DNA from: JASLDZ01 sp965199975
GTDB taxonomy: Bacteria; Pseudomonadota; Alphaproteobacteria; Caulobacterales; Caulobacteraceae
Direction: 5' to 3'
Assembly: GCA_965199975.1 (NCBI GenBank)
Contig: OZ241340.1
Span: 2,666,001-2,730,000 of the forward strand
Length of the DNA stretch: 64,000 nucleotides
In this document: positions 25,895-33,707 of the stretch, piece after piece
Layout: each line of letters starts with the position of its first letter
Numbering within the stretch: the stretch's first letter is position 1
The notes under the pieces: model-generated
Seen by the model: the letters and a program-made list of their open reading frames with translations, nothing else
The model's database searches: none
What the model was told of the DNA's origin: nothing
Made by a program: the position numbers and the translations under genes

Positions 25895-25946
25895 GTGGCG
25901 CCAGGGTTGCTGCGGCGTTCACCACCCGCCGCCGGAGCCCGCGCCC

Positions 25947-26192
25947 GTGACCCAAGCCGAGACACCCCGCCTCCCCGTCCCCCTCGCGGGCGCCCCCCGG
26001 CGGCCGGGCGAGGAGGCGGCGCGCGGCGCGGGCTTCGAAGCCCACCTGCTCGGCCAGGGCGGCGCCCGCCGCGGTCTGCGCGCGGGCGAACCGGCGCTGA
26101 AGGGTGCACGGGCGGCGTACCTCTCCGCGCACTGGAGGGGTGGAGCCGACCGCCGCCCAACGGCGGGGATGCTGCGGCGGGTGGAGGTGTGA
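25947..26192 (+). CDS. Small conserved alphaproteobacterial protein of unknown function
   Basis: 81 residues from a GTG start. The central part GFEAHLLGQGGARRGLRAGEP and the end AYLSAHWRGGADRRPTAG match a small protein I know only as conserved hypothetical in alphaproteobacteria (F-x-A-Q-L-L-G-Q-x-G-x-x-R-G-L-R-G-G, A-Y-L-x-x-x-W-S-G-x-A-D-R-R). Overlapping ORFs on the other strand have no such pattern. It follows phaR by about 50 bases on the same strand, so the two may share a transcript. Function unknown. Confidence 0.7.
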   Translation: MTQAETPRLPVPLAGAPRRPGEEAARGAGFEAHLLGQGGARRGLRAGEPALKGARAAYLSAHWRGGADRRPTAGMLRRVEV

Positions 26193-26285
26193 CAAGTAAG
26201 CGAGGGGCCTTCACGCACGGCGGAGCTCGGCCAAAAGTCGCTTTTATGGCACGATGCTAAACGCGGCCTCCGACCCTAGTCGGAC

Positions 26286-26924
26286 TCAGGCGGAAGCTGC
26301 CGCCTGAAGGTAAGCCCGCATGGATCGCCGCGCGCGACTTCTCAGGATGAGATACTGGATCGCGAACAGCGCGACCTTGCTGGCGAGAGCCGACACGCCG
26401 AACGCCATCGCGGCCTCACGCGGGCTCAGGTGAAATGCCAGAAGGAGGTTCAGCCCAGCCGTCAGGATCAAGAGCACCGCCCACGCCCGCTCCCAGAGCG
26501 CGAGGGCTCGGAGGTCCAAATGGTTCGAGGCGATCGGCGGCACGTGCCGACGCATCCAGCCCGGCCGCAGCATGGAAACGCCTAGCACGAAGTAGATCAT
26601 GCTCACCTTCCAGAAGATGATGCGAGCGTCATTCGTCACCAGGGTGAGAACACCCACCAAGATAACCAGCGCAACGCTTGCGAACTGCATGACGGAGGTT
26701 CGCCTTCGACAGATCAGCATGTAGAAGAACTGCCCGACACCTAAGGCGAGTCCGACTCCCATGGAGCCGCGCACGCCCAGTCCGCACGCCAGCATGACGT
26801 AGAAGAGGGCTGTGGAAGCGAAGTCGCTGGCGATGGGCGCAATGGCGTGCGCGACCGCCTTGATCTCCGCCATGCGTCGGCCGGACGGGTCAGCGTGCAA
26901 CGATCTGAGTTGGTCGAGCGACAC
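26286..26924 (-). CDS. YciB/IspZ (septation protein A)-like membrane protein
   Basis: 212 residues with five or six hydrophobic segments. The stretch TNDARIIFWKVSMIYFVLGVSML resembles the YciB/IspZ signature, in which an Asp near a K-W-K-P-T-I-x-Y segment precedes a membrane helix; here the K-P-T is replaced by KVS. The family influences cell envelope synthesis and division in E. coli. Codon use is slightly less GC-biased than in neighbours. Assigned from pattern only; another small polytopic family is possible. Confidence 0.55.
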   Translation of the reverse strand: MSLDQLRSLHADPSGRRMAEIKAVAHAIAPIASDFASTALFYVMLACGLGVRGSMGVGLALGVGQFFYMLICRRRTSVMQFASVALVILVGVLTLVTNDARIIFWKVSMIYFVLGVSMLRPGWMRRHVPPIASNHLDLRALALWERAWAVLLILTAGLNLLLAFHLSPREAAMAFGVSALASKVALFAIQYLILRSRARRSMRAYLQAAASA

Positions 26925-27154
26925 GGCTGTCCTCAGGCCCGTGATGAAGATCGAGCTTGCTCGCTCCTCAGTCCGACCGCAATCCGCCCATAGCAGACGT
27001 TGGGAACGGCTGGTTGGTGGATGGCATCTGGGCGGCCGTGTTGCGAAGGCCGTTCTCCTCCGGGCTCGCGGGGAAGAGATTGCAGGCGCATCCTTGCGGC
27101 GCTTCGCGCGGCGCCGCGCCAGCGCGGGGAAAACGAAGGGAAAGACGCCGATCT

Positions 27155-27174
27155 CCCCCCCCCCCCCCCCCCCC
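27155..27174 (+). repeat. Homopolymer tract of 20 C
   Basis: Twenty consecutive C residues on the plus strand, directly preceding GCGGCG. It is non-coding. Such a tract is slippage-prone, and its length in the assembly may not be exact. Confidence 0.9.
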
Positions 27175-27214
27175 GCGGCGCAGAGGGCTTAGCGTGTCTT
27201 CGCCCCCGCGGCGT

Positions 27215-27590
27215 GGGGAGGGCGTCCTGGATCCGCGCCCAGGACGGCCGCGCGAGGGATGTGATCGTGCGGGGCCCTTCAGCGCGTAGGCGCTGCGGGG
27301 CTTGATCTTGGCGACGACGGCCGCTGGCTTCGGCCTTGACCAAATCGTCGTGTCCGCGAGCGCGTCGGATGCGCTCGCGCCCGCCCAGCCTCAGGCGTGG
27401 GAACATGTCTGGGCGCGCGGGGGGAGCAGGAGGCCCACGTGCCGGTATCCTGCACCTGGGCGGCCGATGCCCGATGGCGAGGACCCTGGAGAGCGACCGC
27501 AGCGGAGCGGACGAAACCAGCGCCGGGAGCCGAAACTCCCACACATCAACGGTCCCCGGTCTCCCGGCCCGCGCTCCGCCTCACCTCCCC
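27215..27590 (+). repeat. Structured repeat with GGGGAGG ends, copy 1
   Basis: About 376 bp, bounded by GGGGAGG (27215-27221) and its inverse CCTCCCC (27584-27590). Internal stems: GTCCTGG with CCAGGAC; CGCGAGCGC and GCGCTCGCG around the loop GTCGGAT; GCAGGA with TCCTGC; and the hairpin GGGAG-CCGAAA-CTCCC (27525-27540). A diverged copy at 51252-51575 shares the order and several loops exactly, while stem bases have changed in compensating pairs. Could be a MITE-like element or encode a structured RNA. Confidence 0.75.
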
Positions 27591-27653
27591 GCTTCGCGCG
27601 TGCACGCGCGAAGCGGGCGCCGGCGCGCGCCTTGCTCTTTGGCACGCTGACCT

Positions 27654-28559
27654 TCAGCGATCCGCCGCCGCGGGCCCCTCCACGCGATCGCCCGCAGCGC
27701 GCAGGCGGTCCAGAAGGCCGCCCGGGCGCAGCAGCAGCTCGGGGCTGGTGAGGAGCACGCTCTTGCCGCCCGCCACCAGCGCGGCCTGGGCCGCGCGCGC
27801 CACGTCGTCGAGCTCGCGCGCACGCACCGCGGCGAAGGCGGGCGTGGCGTCCAGGCAGCGGGCCACGGCCGGCGGGCGCGACTGGGCGAGCCAGGCGCGC
27901 ACGTCGCCCAGCGCCCAGGCCAGCGCGGCGTCGGCGGCGTGTTCGCGGGCGAATGCGGCCTCGCCTATCGCCGCCTCGACGCAGCTCGCCGCCTCACGAT
28001 CGGAAAGGGCGGGCGCAGCGGCGTCGAGGCGCACATGGCGACTGGCCGCGGGCCGCACGGCGGCGCCCGCGGCGAGCGCCAGATCGCGCACGGTGTCGTC
28101 TGGCTGGCCGGCGTCGAGCCCGGTCGCGCGCCAGGCGTCGTCTCGCAGCCGATGGGCGGCTTCGAGCGGAGCGAGGGCGTCGAAGCGTTGCAGCGGCTCG
28201 TCGAGCGCCGCCACCGCAGCGGCGAAGCGGGCGCGAACAGACGGCGGCAGGCGCTCGGTCAACGGCGCCGTGGAGCCGCGCGCGGGCCGGCCTGCGAGTT
28301 CCAGCGCAAAAGTGCTGGGCGTGATCAGCACATGCGCGCCGGCGAGCGCGCCCTCCAAGCGCAACCGATTCCAGCGCAGACCCCGCGGCAGGGCGGGCGG
28401 CGTGGGCAGGATCCACAGCTCGCCCGCGCCGCGCGTCACGCGCCAGAGCGCCGGCGAGGGCGGGCCGGTCACCCGCACCTCGTTCCCCGCCGGCGCCGGC
28501 GCCGGCGCCGCAGCGGGCGCGGCCTGCGCCAGCGCCACGGCGAGGACGAGCGCCTTCAC
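27654..28559 (-). CDS. GumN/TraB-like exported protein, motif-degenerate
   Basis: 301 residues from a GTG start that overlaps the anmK stop (GTGA). There is an N-terminal signal peptide (VKALVLAVALAQAAPAAA). The following ALWRVTRGAGELWILPTPPALPRGLRWN resembles the start of TraB/GumN proteins (W-x-V-x-x-x-x-x-x-L-Y-L-L-G-T-x-H-x-L), but the G-T-x-H metal-site motif is replaced by PTPPAL. The rest is helical and Ala-rich. Probably a non-catalytic relative; translationally coupled with anmK. Function unknown. Confidence 0.6.
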   Translation of the reverse strand: MKALVLAVALAQAAPAAAPAPAPAGNEVRVTGPPSPALWRVTRGAGELWILPTPPALPRGLRWNRLRLEGALAGAHVLITPSTFALELAGRPARGSTAPLTERLPPSVRARFAAAVAALDEPLQRFDALAPLEAAHRLRDDAWRATGLDAGQPDDTVRDLALAAGAAVRPAASRHVRLDAAAPALSDREAASCVEAAIGEAAFAREHAADAALAWALGDVRAWLAQSRPPAVARCLDATPAFAAVRARELDDVARAAQAALVAGGKSVLLTSPELLLRPGGLLDRLRAAGDRVEGPAAADR

Positions 28560-29680
28560 GGCGCCGCGGGGTCGCCGGGCCGGGCGATGCGGCCGCCGGG
28601 GAGCGGCGCGGGCGCGCCGGTCGTGCCCGGGAAGCTGATGGGCAGACCGCCGGCGGTGCGGGCGGCGAGGAAGGCGAAGAGCTCGGCCTCCACCGCATCG
28701 CCCCGCCAGCCGAGCGCCTCGGCGGTGAGGATCGGGCGACGGATGCGCAGGCCGAGTTCGGCGAGCAGCGCCGGATTGCGCCGCCCTCCCCCCGCGGCGA
28801 TCACCGCCGCCCCGGCCCAGCCCGCCTGGCGCAGGGCGAGCGCCACGGCCTCGGCGGTGAAGGCGGTCAGGGTCGCTGCGCCGTCCTCGGCGGTAAGGGG
28901 CCCGACGGCCTCCAGGGTGAAGTCGTACCGGTCGAGCGACTTGGGAGCGGGCTGGTGGAAGTAGGGGTGCGCCATGAGCCGGGCGAGCACAGCCGTGTCG
29001 ATCCGCCCTGCCCGCGCCAGGGCGCCGCCGGCGTCGTAGCGCCCGCGCCCGTGCCGCTCGGCCCAGAGGTCGAGGAGCCCGTTGCCGGGTCCGGTGTCCA
29101 GCGCGGTGATCGCGCCCGCCGCGTTGGTCAGGGTGAGGTTGGCCACGCCGCCGAGGTTGAGCACCGCCGACGGCGGCGGCAGGCCCGCGCGCCCCAGCAG
29201 CGCCTGGTGGTAGACCGGCGCGAGCGGGGCCCCGTGCCCGCCGGCCGCCACGTCGGCGGAGCGGAAGTCGAAGGCCACCGGCACACCCGCCCTGCGCGCC
29301 AGCCGCGCGCCGTCGCCGAGCTGGCGCGTGCGGCCATTCGCGCCGCCCTGCGGCTGCTCGTGAAGCACGGTCTGGCCGTGGAAGCCGATCAGGTCGATGT
29401 CGCTCCACGCGAGACCCTGGGCGCGAAGGAAGGCGTCGGCGGCCTCAAAATGGGCGTCGGCGACCGCGTCCTCCAGCTCGGCGAAGCTGTTGGGTTCGGG
29501 CGCACCGCGCTGCCAGCGGCGCCCCGCCTCCACCGCGTCGAGCACCCGTTCGCGCAGGGCTTCGGGCAGAGCCGCCTCGCCGGCCGGCCCGAAGGCCTGA
29601 ACCGCCTCCCCGTCGGTCTCGATCACCGCCATGTCGATGGCGTCGAGCGAGGTTCCGCTCATGAAGCCGAGCACGCGCAT
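28556..29680 (-). CDS. anmK: Anhydro-N-acetylmuramic acid kinase AnmK
   Basis: Phosphorylates and hydrolyses 1,6-anhydro-MurNAc during peptidoglycan recycling. 374 residues. Start GFMSGTSLDAIDMAV (about 5-19) is the ATP/phosphate motif, with GFHGQTVLHEQP, FDFRSADVAAGGHGAPLAPVYH, LNLGGVANLT, ALDTGPGNGLLD and AAGGGRRNPALLAEL in the usual order. Divergent from tyrS with only 25 bp between start codons, so the two promoters must overlap or lie inside the partner's 5' region. Confidence 0.96.
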   Translation of the reverse strand: MRVLGFMSGTSLDAIDMAVIETDGEAVQAFGPAGEAALPEALRERVLDAVEAGRRWQRGAPEPNSFAELEDAVADAHFEAADAFLRAQGLAWSDIDLIGFHGQTVLHEQPQGGANGRTRQLGDGARLARRAGVPVAFDFRSADVAAGGHGAPLAPVYHQALLGRAGLPPPSAVLNLGGVANLTLTNAAGAITALDTGPGNGLLDLWAERHGRGRYDAGGALARAGRIDTAVLARLMAHPYFHQPAPKSLDRYDFTLEAVGPLTAEDGAATLTAFTAEAVALALRQAGWAGAAVIAAGGGRRNPALLAELGLRIRRPILTAEALGWRGDAVEAELFAFLAARTAGGLPISFPGTTGAPAPLPGGRIARPGDPAAP

Positions 29681-29705
29681 GGCCTGCGTGCTAACAGCGC
29701 CGCCG

Positions 29706-30968
29706 ATGACGTTCCAGCCCCGCTCCGAGCTCGTGCGCGTCCTGCAGGACCGCGGCTACATCCACCAGGCCACCGACCTGGAGGCGCTGGACGCTCGCGC
29801 CGCCGCAGGGCCGATCGCGGGCTACGTCGGCTTCGACGCCACCGCCTCCTCGCTGCACGTGGGCAGCCTCGTGCAGATCATGCTGCTGCGGCGGCTGCAG
29901 CAGGCGGGGCACACGCCGGTGGTGGTCTTGGGCGGCGGCACCACCAAGGTGGGCGATCCGTCGGGCAAGGACGCGACGCGCTCGATGCTGTCCGACGCCG
30001 ACATCGAGGTGAACATCGCGGGCGTCCTGCGCGCCTTCGGGCCGCTGGTGCGCTTCGGCGAGGCGCGCGGCGAGGCGCGGGTGGTCAACAACGACGCGTG
30101 GCTGTCGCAGTTCGGCTATGTGCAGTTCCTGCGCGAGTTCGGGCCGCACTTCACCGTCAACCGCATGCTGACCTTCGACAGCGTCAAGCTCAGGCTGGAG
30201 CGCGAGCAGCCGTTGAGCTTCCTCGAGTTCAACTACATGCTGATGCAGGCGGTGGACTTCCTGGAGCTGCGCCGCCGTCACGAGGTCGTGTTGCAGATGG
30301 GCGGCTCCGACCAGTGGGGCAATATCGTCAACGGCGTGGAGCTGATCCGGCGTATGGACGAGGGCCAAGCCTTCGGCCTGACGACGCCGCTGATCACCAC
30401 CGCCTCGGGCGCCAAGATGGGCAAGACCGCCGCCGGCGCGGTGTGGCTCAACGCCGACCGGCTGTCGCCCTATGACTACTGGCAGTTCTGGCGCAACACC
30501 GAGGACGCCGACGTCGGCCGCTTCCTCAAGCTCTTCACTGACCTGCCGCTCGACGAGATCGCGCGCCTGGAGGCGCTGGCCGGCGCGGAGATCAACGAGG
30601 CCAAGAAGGTGCTGGCCGACGCCGCCACCACAGTGCTGCACAGTGAGGCCGAAGCTGCGAACGCGCGGGGCGCCGCGGAAGCGGCCTTCGAGCAGGGCCG
30701 CGTATCGAGCGACCTCCCCACCGTCGAAATCGAGAGGGCGAGGCTGGCCGCAGGCGTGTCCCTGGCCGAGCTCACCGCCGATGTCGCGGGGCTCGCAGGA
30801 TCGCGCGGCGAGGCCAGGCGCCTCGCGCAGGGCGGCGGCCTGCGGGTGAACGACGTGGCCGAGAGCGACGCGCAGGCCCGGACCGTCACCACCGCCGACC
30901 TCAACGCGGACGGGGTGGTCAAGCTCGCCGCCGGGCGCAAGAAGATCGTGCTGGTGAGGCCTGTGTGA
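29706..30968 (+). CDS. tyrS: Tyrosyl-tRNA synthetase
   Basis: Class I synthetase charging tRNA-Tyr. 420 residues. HIGH-like motif LHVGSL at 50-55, the tyrosine pocket YVGFDATASS, LQMGGSDQWGN, the KMSKS equivalent GAKMGKT, and a C-terminal S4-type RNA-binding domain (about 350-415). The start at 29706 is chosen because it gives MTFQPRSELVRVLQDRGYIHQ, typical of alphaproteobacterial TyrS; the upstream in-frame extension overlaps anmK. Confidence 0.96.
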   Translation: MTFQPRSELVRVLQDRGYIHQATDLEALDARAAAGPIAGYVGFDATASSLHVGSLVQIMLLRRLQQAGHTPVVVLGGGTTKVGDPSGKDATRSMLSDADIEVNIAGVLRAFGPLVRFGEARGEARVVNNDAWLSQFGYVQFLREFGPHFTVNRMLTFDSVKLRLEREQPLSFLEFNYMLMQAVDFLELRRRHEVVLQMGGSDQWGNIVNGVELIRRMDEGQAFGLTTPLITTASGAKMGKTAAGAVWLNADRLSPYDYWQFWRNTEDADVGRFLKLFTDLPLDEIARLEALAGAEINEAKKVLADAATTVLHSEAEAANARGAAEAAFEQGRVSSDLPTVEIERARLAAGVSLAELTADVAGLAGSRGEARRLAQGGGLRVNDVAESDAQARTVTTADLNADGVVKLAAGRKKIVLVRPV

Positions 30969-31002
30969 GAAGGACGCCTTCGGCCGCCTCGAACGCATTT
31001 GC

Positions 31003-31320
31003 GTGGCCTTGACCGAAGCCGTGCGCGACGACGAGCGCCTGGGGCCGACCTACCGCGTGCGCGACAAGATCTTCGCCCTGCCCCGCCCGCGCGAGGGGCG
31101 GCCCGTGGTCTCGCTGAAGGCGCCGGCCGGAAGCCAGGAGGTGCTGCTGGGCGCCGATCCCGGCCGCTTCTTCCATTCGCCCTACGTCGGCCGCAAGGGC
31201 TGGATCGGCATGTGGCTCGACGAGGGCGTCGATTGGGACGAGGTGGCGCGGCTGACGCGCCGCAGCTGGGCCTGCATCGCACCCAAGCGGCTGGCCGCCA
31301 CCCTGGAGGAGATGCGATGA
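31003..31320 (+). CDS. MmcQ/YjbR-family protein
   Basis: 105 residues from GTG 31003. The core (YRVRDKIFALPRP, VVSLKAP, GRKGWIGMWLDEGVDWDEVARLTRRSW) is typical of the MmcQ/YjbR (DUF419) fold, a double-wing DNA-binding-like domain of unclear role. Family members usually have about a dozen more N-terminal residues. The frame is open back to 30958, where only a CTG could serve, so the true start is uncertain. It overlaps the start of the peroxiredoxin gene by four bases (ATGA). Confidence 0.8.
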   Translation: MALTEAVRDDERLGPTYRVRDKIFALPRPREGRPVVSLKAPAGSQEVLLGADPGRFFHSPYVGRKGWIGMWLDEGVDWDEVARLTRRSWACIAPKRLAATLEEMR

Positions 31321-31778
31321 GCGAGCTCAAGGCGGGCGACCGCGCCCCCGACTTCGACCTGCCCACCGACGGCGGCGGCCGGGCGCGCCTGGCTGACTAC
31401 GCCGGCAAGCGCGTGGTGCTCTACGTCTATCCGAAGGACGACACCTCGGGCTGCACCTCCGAGGCGCAGGCCTTCACCGCGCTGGCGTCGCAGTTCGCCG
31501 CCAAGGGCGCCGTCGTGGTCGGGCTCTCGAAGGATGGCGTCAAGAGCCACGACAAGTTCAAGGCCAAGTACAACCTCGACGTGGCGCTCGCCTCCGACGA
31601 GGACACGCAGGTGATGGCCGCCTACGGGGTGTGGGTCGAGAAGAGCATGTACGGGCGCAAATACATGGGCGCCGAGCGGACCACCTTCCTGATCGGCCCC
31701 GACGGCGTCATCGGGCAGGTGTGGCGCAAGGTCAGCGTGCCGGGCCACGCCGAGGCGGTGCTGGCGGCGCTGGGCTGA
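31317..31778 (+). CDS. bcp: Thioredoxin-dependent peroxiredoxin Bcp
   Basis: Atypical 2-Cys peroxiredoxin (BCP/PrxQ type) reducing hydroperoxides with thioredoxin. 153 residues. Peroxidatic Cys46 is in DDTSGCTSEA, followed by the active-site region VVVGLSKDGVKSHDKF. The second cysteine typical five residues later (C-T-x-E-x-C) is absent, so it may behave as a 1-Cys or intermolecular type. GGAGGAG precedes the start. It overlaps a YjbR-family gene on each side, forming a tight three-gene unit. Confidence 0.94.
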   Translation: MSELKAGDRAPDFDLPTDGGGRARLADYAGKRVVLYVYPKDDTSGCTSEAQAFTALASQFAAKGAVVVGLSKDGVKSHDKFKAKYNLDVALASDEDTQVMAAYGVWVEKSMYGRKYMGAERTTFLIGPDGVIGQVWRKVSVPGHAEAVLAALG

Positions 31779-32119
31779 TGACCTGGGCCGAAGTCGTGGC
31801 GCTGGCCCGCCGCTTCCCGGGCGTGGAGGAGGCGACGAGCTACGGCACGCCCGGCCTTCGCGCCGGCGGCAAGTTCCTGACGCGTCTGCGCGATGAGGAC
31901 GCGAGCCTGGTGCTGATGGGCGTGGATGCCGACGAGCGCGAGCACCTGATCGAGGCGGCGCCCGAAGTGTTCCACCTCACATCCCATTACGCGGGCTATG
32001 CCACCGTGCTCGCACGCATGGCGACGATCACGCCCGACGAACTGGCCGGCTTCCTGGAGCGGCGCTGGCGCGTGGTGGCCCGCAAGCGCGAGATCGCCGC
32101 CTACGACGGGGCGCGCTGA
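31778..32119 (+). CDS. MmcQ/YjbR-family protein, second paralogue
   Basis: 113 residues. Start codon shares one base with the bcp stop (TGATG). It reads MTWAEVVALARRFPGVEEATSYGTPGLRAGGKFLTRL, the typical opening of the YjbR family (L-P-G-V-E-E-x-x-x-y-G-x-P-x-f-x-v-x-g-K), then GVDADEREHLIEAAPEVFHLTSHYAGY and RRWRVVARKR at the end. It is clearly divergent in sequence from the copy upstream of bcp. Function unknown; coupling to a peroxiredoxin suggests a stress context. Convergent with msrA. Confidence 0.85.
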   Translation: MTWAEVVALARRFPGVEEATSYGTPGLRAGGKFLTRLRDEDASLVLMGVDADEREHLIEAAPEVFHLTSHYAGYATVLARMATITPDELAGFLERRWRVVARKREIAAYDGAR

Positions 32120-32123
32120 ACGC

Positions 32124-32750
32124 TCAGCGCGCCGGCCCGCCCCACACCTGCGCCAGCCGCTGGTCGCGCCCGCAGCCCGTGCGATAGGCGCGGTAATCGG
32201 CGCCGTGGGTCTCGGCATAGTTCCGATGGTAAGCCTCTGCCGGCCAGAACGGGCCGAGTGGCAGGATCGGCGCCTTCATGGTTCCCGTCCTGAGCTGTTT
32301 GGCGGCCTCGGCGCGCGTCTGTTCTGCGATCTTCTTCTGTTCAGGCGTAGCGACGAAGACGGCCGGGGAATAGCTTGGGCCGCGATCGCAGAACTGACCG
32401 CCGAGGTCTGTCGGGTCGATCAGCTTCCAGTAGCGGCTGAGGATGAAGCCGTAGGAGGTCTTGCGTGGATCGAACACCACCCGCACCGCCTCGTGATGAC
32501 CGGTCGTCTCGCTGGTCACGTCCTGATAGGTGGGCGAGGCCAAGTGGCCGCCGGTGTAGCCGCTGTCGACGCTGACCACGCCCGGCAGCTTCATGTCATG
32601 CTCCATGCACCAGAAGCAGCCCCCCGCCAGCACCGCCTGCTGCAGCGGCGCGGCCGGCGGCGGCAGGGGCTTGGAGGGCGGCGCGGCCTTGGCGCACGCG
32701 GCGATCGCCAGCAACGGCGCGATAAGGAGGGCGATCAGGCGGCGGGTCAT
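32124..32750 (-). CDS. msrA: Peptide methionine sulfoxide reductase MsrA, exported
   Basis: Repairs methionine-S-sulfoxide in proteins. 208 residues. Catalytic motif GGCFWCME with Cys45 and Cys48, then GYTGGHLASPTYQDVTSETTGHHEAVRV. The N-terminus MTRRLIALLIAPLLAIAAC looks like a lipoprotein signal with Cys19 as the lipidated residue, so this MsrA probably acts in the periplasm or on the outer membrane rather than the cytosol. Its stop is four bases from that of the YjbR paralogue on the other strand. Confidence 0.94.
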   Translation of the reverse strand: MTRRLIALLIAPLLAIAACAKAAPPSKPLPPPAAPLQQAVLAGGCFWCMEHDMKLPGVVSVDSGYTGGHLASPTYQDVTSETTGHHEAVRVVFDPRKTSYGFILSRYWKLIDPTDLGGQFCDRGPSYSPAVFVATPEQKKIAEQTRAEAAKQLRTGTMKAPILPLGPFWPAEAYHRNYAETHGADYRAYRTGCGRDQRLAQVWGGPAR

Positions 32751-32893
32751 GCGCCTGCATATGCTCGCGCCGGACGGCGAAACGGAGGCGAGCCTTGGCG
32801 GGCGACCTGTGTCCGCGCACCCGGCATGGACATCGCGCTCATCGCCGCCCGCGCAGCGCTGAGGGCCACCGCAGGGGCGGCCCCTCAGGTCCG

Positions 32894-33529
32894 TCAGCTC
32901 TTGACGCCCTCCGCCTCGGCGGCCTCGCGCTTTTCGTAGACGTGATCGACCAAGCCGAAGGCCAGCGCCTCCTCGGCCGACATGAAGTTGTCACGGTCGA
33001 GCGCCGCCTCGACTTCCTCAATGGGGCGGCCGGTATGCTTGGCGTAGATCTCGTTCAGCTTGCGCTTGGTCTTGAGGATATCCTCGGCATGGCGCGCGAT
33101 GTCGCTGGCCTGGCCGCGGAAGCCGCCGGAGGGCTGGTGCACCATGATGCGCGCGTTGGGCAGCGCGATGCGCTGGCCGGGCTCGCCCGCCATCAGCAGG
33201 AACGAGCCCATGGACGCCGCCATTCCGGTGCACACGGTGGATACGGGGCTCTTGATGTACTGCATGGTGTCGTAGATCGACATGCCGCTGGTCACCACGC
33301 CGCCGGGCGAGTTGATGTAGAGCGCGATCTCCTTCTTCGGGTTCTCCGACTCCAGGAACAGGAGCTGGGCGCAGATCAGCGAAGCCATGCCGTCTTCAAC
33401 CGGGCCGGTGAGGAAGATGATCCGCTCCTTAAGGAGGCGCGAGAAGATGTCGTAGGAACGCTCACCCCGGCTGGTCTGCTCGACGACCATGGGCACGAGG
33501 TTGAGCGCGGTGTGGACGATGTCCGTCAT
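32894..33529 (-). CDS. clpP: ATP-dependent Clp protease proteolytic subunit ClpP
   Basis: Serine protease chamber of ClpXP/ClpAP; in Caulobacter it degrades CtrA and other cell-cycle regulators. 211 residues. Catalytic triad Ser106 (GMAASMGS), His131 (IMVHQPSGG) and Asp180 (ALDRDNFM). The start at 33529 (MTDIVHTALNLVPMVVEQ) is the normal alphaproteobacterial one; the ORF extends upstream without meaning. The gene clpX is not adjacent here. Confidence 0.97.
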   Translation of the reverse strand: MTDIVHTALNLVPMVVEQTSRGERSYDIFSRLLKERIIFLTGPVEDGMASLICAQLLFLESENPKKEIALYINSPGGVVTSGMSIYDTMQYIKSPVSTVCTGMAASMGSFLLMAGEPGQRIALPNARIMVHQPSGGFRGQASDIARHAEDILKTKRKLNEIYAKHTGRPIEEVEAALDRDNFMSAEEALAFGLVDHVYEKREAAEAEGVKS

Positions 33530-33707
33530 GGGGACGGCCTTTCTCTCGGAGCGTGTAGGATGGGCGACGCCGGAAAGCGCGGCCTGGGGTCGGATATCGG
33601 CTGAGCCGCACGGGTGCGCAAGGCGGGCGCGCGTGCTGGCGTTCGGCGAGCAGGCTCGCAAACGGGGCCGAGGCGTTGCGGCATGTCGGAAAGGGTGGAA
33701 CCTGGCG

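Larger units (their letters stand above)
26925..27653. other. Gene-free region with poly-C tract and a structured repeat
   Basis: About 730 bases between the YciB-like gene and the GumN-like gene. It contains a short degenerate hairpin-family relic near 26985-27010 (CGCCCATAGCAGACGTT), an uninterrupted run of 20 C at 27155-27174, and a structured repeat at 27215-27590. ORFs through it have repeat-like translations; the minus-strand one opening MWEFRLPAL is an artefact of the repeat (its counterpart in the 51-kb copy opens MWEFRLPTL). Confidence 0.6.

Noticed and set aside
26933..27544. Minus-strand ORF beginning MWEFRLPAL (and a similar one ending near 51553)
   Set aside because: Both arise from the same hairpin (GGGAGCCGAAACTCCC) of the structured repeat; the rest of the translations does not agree, so the repeat is not coding.
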